64,000 nucleotides of DNA from DATAUD01 sp036501665 (GTDB lineage: Bacteria; Verrucomicrobiota; Verrucomicrobiia; Limisphaerales; Palsa-1400). Made by a program: the position numbers and the translations under genes. The stretch covers positions 1 to 64,000 of the forward strand of contig DASXZW010000071.1 in the NCBI GenBank assembly GCA_036501665.1. Direction: 5' to 3'. The notes under the pieces are model-generated. The model searched no databases, had not been told where the DNA came from, and was given only the letters and a program-made list of their open reading frames with translations. Shown piece after piece: positions 61,421 through 64,000 of this stretch; the first letter of the stretch is position 1, and every line of letters begins with the position of its first letter.

Positions 61421-62660
61421 GGGCCGGTTTGGCGGCGGACTTTGTGGGTTCGGCAATCCGCACCTTCGTGCCTGACTCAAGGGAATCCGAGGGGTTAAGA
61501 ATCACATTGTCAGATTCCTTGAGGCCATCGACGATTTCCACTGTGGTCCCGTAATCGCGTCCCATCGTTACGTTGGCGAGCCGCACGGTTCCATTGGCAT
61601 CAACTACGCCGGCTTGCACTCCCTTTTCGTTGCGAAACAGCAAAGTATTGACAGGGACAACCACCGGATCGGTGCCGTTCTGCAAACTGACATCCACCAT
61701 CGCGTGAGAACCCGGCAACATCGTTCCGTCGCGATTCGAGACAAGGATCTCTGTCAAGAGCGTGCGCGAAACGGGATCAATCGCGCCCGCAGTGCGGTCA
61801 ATATGCCCTTTGAATGTCCTCCCTGGAAGTTCGGTGAATTTCAGCACGGCTTCGTCGTTCGTCTTGACCATCTGACTGTAGGATTGAGGGAGACTGATGT
61901 AAACACGCAAGGGATCGGTCCGCGCCAACCGGAAGATTTCCCGCGACGAACCCGCTGTGATCAACGTCCCGGCATCCATCGTCCGTGCCGTGATCGTGCC
62001 GGGAAATGGAGCGACGAGTTTTTTAAAGTTGGACATTTCCGTGAGTCGCTGAACGTTTGCCTTTTGCGCGTCGAGGCTGGCTTCATTCGCGTGAAAGGTC
62101 GCGATTTTCACGTCTGTGTCCTGTTGCGAAACCGAATCGCTCTCGCGCAACTTTTTCCAGCGATCCGCGGAAATCCGGGCAATCTCCAGATTTGCGTCGG
62201 CGAGCGACACCGCGGCGTTGGCCTGGTTAAGTTCCTGGTCCAGCTCGGGCGTTTCAATTTCAGCCAGGGGTTGCCCGTTCGTTACGCGCGTCCCAATGTC
62301 CGTGTACCATTTTTTCAAATAACCGCTGACTCGCGCGTAAATTGGCGCTTCCTCGTAAGACGTCACGTTGCCGGGCAATTCCAGTTTGATTTGCGCCTCG
62401 GTGCGCTTCGGATGGACTACGCTGACCGTCGGAATGGCATTTTCCGCGGTGTCGCTCTCCAATTCCGCGTTCGCCCGCGCGCGCGACATAACGGTCAGGC
62501 CAACGCCAATCAATAACAACAATCCAACCCCGGCCAAAACGACCACTGGAGCGCGTCCAGCCGGTGCTGGTGGCGCGCCGCCGGAAACTCCCAATTCCGC
62601 CCCGTGCGGAGTTGAGTGTTCAACGGGCTTCGAACTTTGGTGAGTTTCCCCTTGGTTCAT
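61413..62660 (-). CDS. RND efflux periplasmic adaptor
   Basis: 415 residues: an N-terminal membrane anchor (VVVLAGVGLLLLIGVGLTV), a biotinyl-lipoyl-like domain (GNVTSYEEAPIYARVSGYLK), a coiled-coil hairpin of about 150-220, and beta-barrel domains. It links inner-membrane permease to the outer-membrane channel. It is four bases downstream of the permease gene. Confidence 0.94.
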   Translation of the reverse strand: MNQGETHQSSKPVEHSTPHGAELGVSGGAPPAPAGRAPVVVLAGVGLLLLIGVGLTVMSRARANAELESDTAENAIPTVSVVHPKRTEAQIKLELPGNVTSYEEAPIYARVSGYLKKWYTDIGTRVTNGQPLAEIETPELDQELNQANAAVSLADANLEIARISADRWKKLRESDSVSQQDTDVKIATFHANEASLDAQKANVQRLTEMSNFKKLVAPFPGTITARTMDAGTLITAGSSREIFRLARTDPLRVYISLPQSYSQMVKTNDEAVLKFTELPGRTFKGHIDRTAGAIDPVSRTLLTEILVSNRDGTMLPGSHAMVDVSLQNGTDPVVVPVNTLLFRNEKGVQAGVVDANGTVRLANVTMGRDYGTTVEIVDGLKESDNVILNPSDSLESGTKVRIAEPTKSAAKPAHE

Positions 62661-62664
62661 ATAT

Positions 62665-64000
62665 CTATGACGATTGTGCTGTTGCAGAATTCACGGTGTT
62701 CTCGGGTTCGACGGCATCGCGGCTTCGGACCATGCAAAAGACAACTGGAACGAAAAAGAGCGTCGCGACTGTCGCGAATAATAGTCCGCCGATGACCGCT
62801 CTGCCAAGTGGCGCATTTTGTTCGCCGCCTTCACCCAGTCCCAATGCCATTGGGACCATGCCAATAATCATTGCGAGCGCTGTCATCACGACGGGCCGCA
62901 ACCGGATATACCCTGCATCCAAGGCCGCCGTGAAGGCGTTGCGCGTTTCCTCCAATCTCTCTTTCGCAAAAGTCACCACCAAAATGCTGTTGGCGGTGGC
63001 CACTCCAATGCTCATTACCGCGCCCATCAATGATGGGACGTTAAGCGTTGTTCTAGTCAAGAATAACATCCAGACAATTCCACACAGCGCGCCTGGCAGC
63101 GCCGTGATGATAATGAAGGGATCGCTCCAGGATTGGAAATTGATGACGATGAGCAAATAGACCAGCAGAATGGCGAAAAGCAGTCCAAAACCGAGCCCGA
63201 TGAACGACGACTTCATCGTTTCCACCTGGCCGCGAACTTTGATTGAGCTGCCGCGCGGCAGCTTTTTCTCCGCTTCCTTCACGATTTTTTCAAAGTTTTT
63301 GGCCACCGCGCCGAGATCGCGCCCCTGCACGTCCCCGTAAACGTCAATTACAGGCTGGATGTTATAATGACTGACAACGTCCTGTTCGGCCCCGCGCGAA
63401 AATGTGGCCAGATTGCCCAGCAACTGCGGCACAGCACCGCTGGGGCCCGTGACAGGAATTCCTGCCAGCGATTGAAGCGAATCGAGATTGTATTGCGGCA
63501 CTTGCGAAGCCACCTGGTAACTTACGCCGTTGGCGGGGTTCAAATAAAATGACGGCGTGGTTTGGAAACTGCCGCTCAGCGCAACCAATAGGCTCGACGC
63601 CACATCGCGTTCCGTAAATCCGACCTCTTGAATCTTCGTTCGGTCCGTATTGATCTTTAAACTCGGAAGGTCGAAAGCCTGTTGCACATGCACGTCCACA
63701 GCTCCGGGTATCTGGCGGACTTTGTCGGCGATCTCGCTGGCAATATGAAAATTCGCCAACTCGTCGCGACCAATTACCTGGATGTCGATGGGCGATGGGA
63801 GTCCAAAGTTCAACACTTGACTGACAATATCCGCCGGCTGAAAAAAGAATTGGACTCCCGGAAAATCCCGGGTCAGGTCGCGCCGCAATTTTCGAGTGTA
63901 ATCGGCGGTGGGATGATGTTTCTCCTGGTTTAGCGAAATCAAAATTTCGGCGTCGAACGGCCCAATGGTCCCCCCGTTGGCGTACGAATTGTTGATTCCG
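62665..64000 (-). CDS. RND efflux permease, N-terminal part beyond the window
   Basis: The frame is open to the right edge, reading GINNSYANGGTIGPFDAEI and on into ISLNQEKHHPTAD, so the TTG at 63942 is not the start. The visible part (at least 440 residues) has the periplasmic porter domain (SPIDIQVIGRD, SFYLNPANGVSYQV) and the C-terminal membrane half (SFIGLGFGLLFAILLVYLLIV; VIGGLLFATVATLFFVPVVF). It exports substrates with proton antiport. Substrate type, drug or heavy metal, cannot be told. Confidence 0.92.
   Translation of the reverse strand, partial: GINNSYANGGTIGPFDAEILISLNQEKHHPTADYTRKLRRDLTRDFPGVQFFFQPADIVSQVLNFGLPSPIDIQVIGRDELANFHIASEIADKVRQIPGAVDVHVQQAFDLPSLKINTDRTKIQEVGFTERDVASSLLVALSGSFQTTPSFYLNPANGVSYQVASQVPQYNLDSLQSLAGIPVTGPSGAVPQLLGNLATFSRGAEQDVVSHYNIQPVIDVYGDVQGRDLGAVAKNFEKIVKEAEKKLPRGSSIKVRGQVETMKSSFIGLGFGLLFAILLVYLLIVINFQSWSDPFIIITALPGALCGIVWMLFLTRTTLNVPSLMGAVMSIGVATANSILVVTFAKERLEETRNAFTAALDAGYIRLRPVVMTALAMIIGMVPMALGLGEGGEQNAPLGRAVIGGLLFATVATLFFVPVVFCMVRSRDAVEPENTVNSATAQSS

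Noticed and set aside
61614..62516. 300-codon plus-strand frame opposite the RND adaptor
   Set aside because: It is antisense to a well-supported adaptor gene, with no domain.
1..64000. CRISPR arrays, rRNA genes or prophage
   Set aside because: No regularly spaced identical repeats of 24-40 bases, no rRNA sequence and no phage structural genes were seen. Short repeats at 24709-24999 are too short and too close for CRISPR.

Overview
The window looks like a chromosomal segment from a Verrucomicrobiota bacterium, most likely of the Pedosphaera/Limisphaerales type. This is an inference. It rests on a PEP-CTERM protein, secreted PQQ-like propellers, a C-terminal 'W...FYR' module shared by two secreted proteins, a pseudopilin-like segment of the style common in that phylum, and 3' CCA encoded in both tRNA genes. 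Both window edges cut genes: an ISL3-family transposase on the left and an RND efflux permease on the right.

Layout. 1-1222: right part of an ISL3 insertion sequence. 1504-2208: an XRE-receiver fusion regulator. 2509-2593: tRNA-Leu(GAG). 2786-12612 (+): an ECF sigma factor, a membrane-anchored vWA/anti-sigma-like protein and a 2052-residue duplicated envelope protein, read as one unit. 12618-21851 (-): a ten-gene unit converging on it (GYF-RDD, two B-box-like zinc/membrane proteins, a PH-like membrane protein, DUF4129, DUF4350, MoxR ATPase, DUF58, SpoIIM-like, RDD). 22017-22690: a Phd/PIN toxin-antitoxin pair. 22811-24520: a PEP-CTERM protein and a Tat-exported TIM-barrel protein. 24521-25207: a non-coding region with two phased short-repeat arrays. 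25208-30950: a TMTC-like GT-C/TPR protein, phosphotransacetylase split into two genes, and hisC. 31155-31230 (-): a CAU-anticodon tRNA, probably Ile2. 31623-36200: secreted propeller proteins.

36252-49767 is mostly housekeeping: dienelactone hydrolase, a secretory metallopeptidase, an amidohydrolase, hpf, a ParA without an adjacent ParB, a HicB/HicA pair, dapF, an MFS carrier, a redoxin, a left-handed beta-helix acyltransferase, a DinG-type helicase, a ROK protein and a PIG-L deacetylase. 49784-56761 carries mutL, a cytosolic cNMP-binding histidine kinase, a three-gene DsrE-like cluster interrupted by a REP-type palindrome, a PilC protein and an NtrC-type regulator. 57065-59931 holds ribE-ribD, a second HicB/HicA pair and a guanine deaminase. 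59936-64000 (-) is an RND efflux operon (permease, adaptor, outer-membrane factor).

The strongest candidate for an undescribed system is 2786-21851. A sigma/anti-sigma-vWA/giant-protein unit meets a MoxR-DUF58 unit tail to tail with five bases between them. MoxR ATPases commonly work with vWA-fold partners, so the two units may cooperate in envelope assembly or stress sensing; this is inference from gene context only. The giant protein is two homologous halves of about 900 residues, with membrane segments and a buried signal-peptide-like stretch between them.
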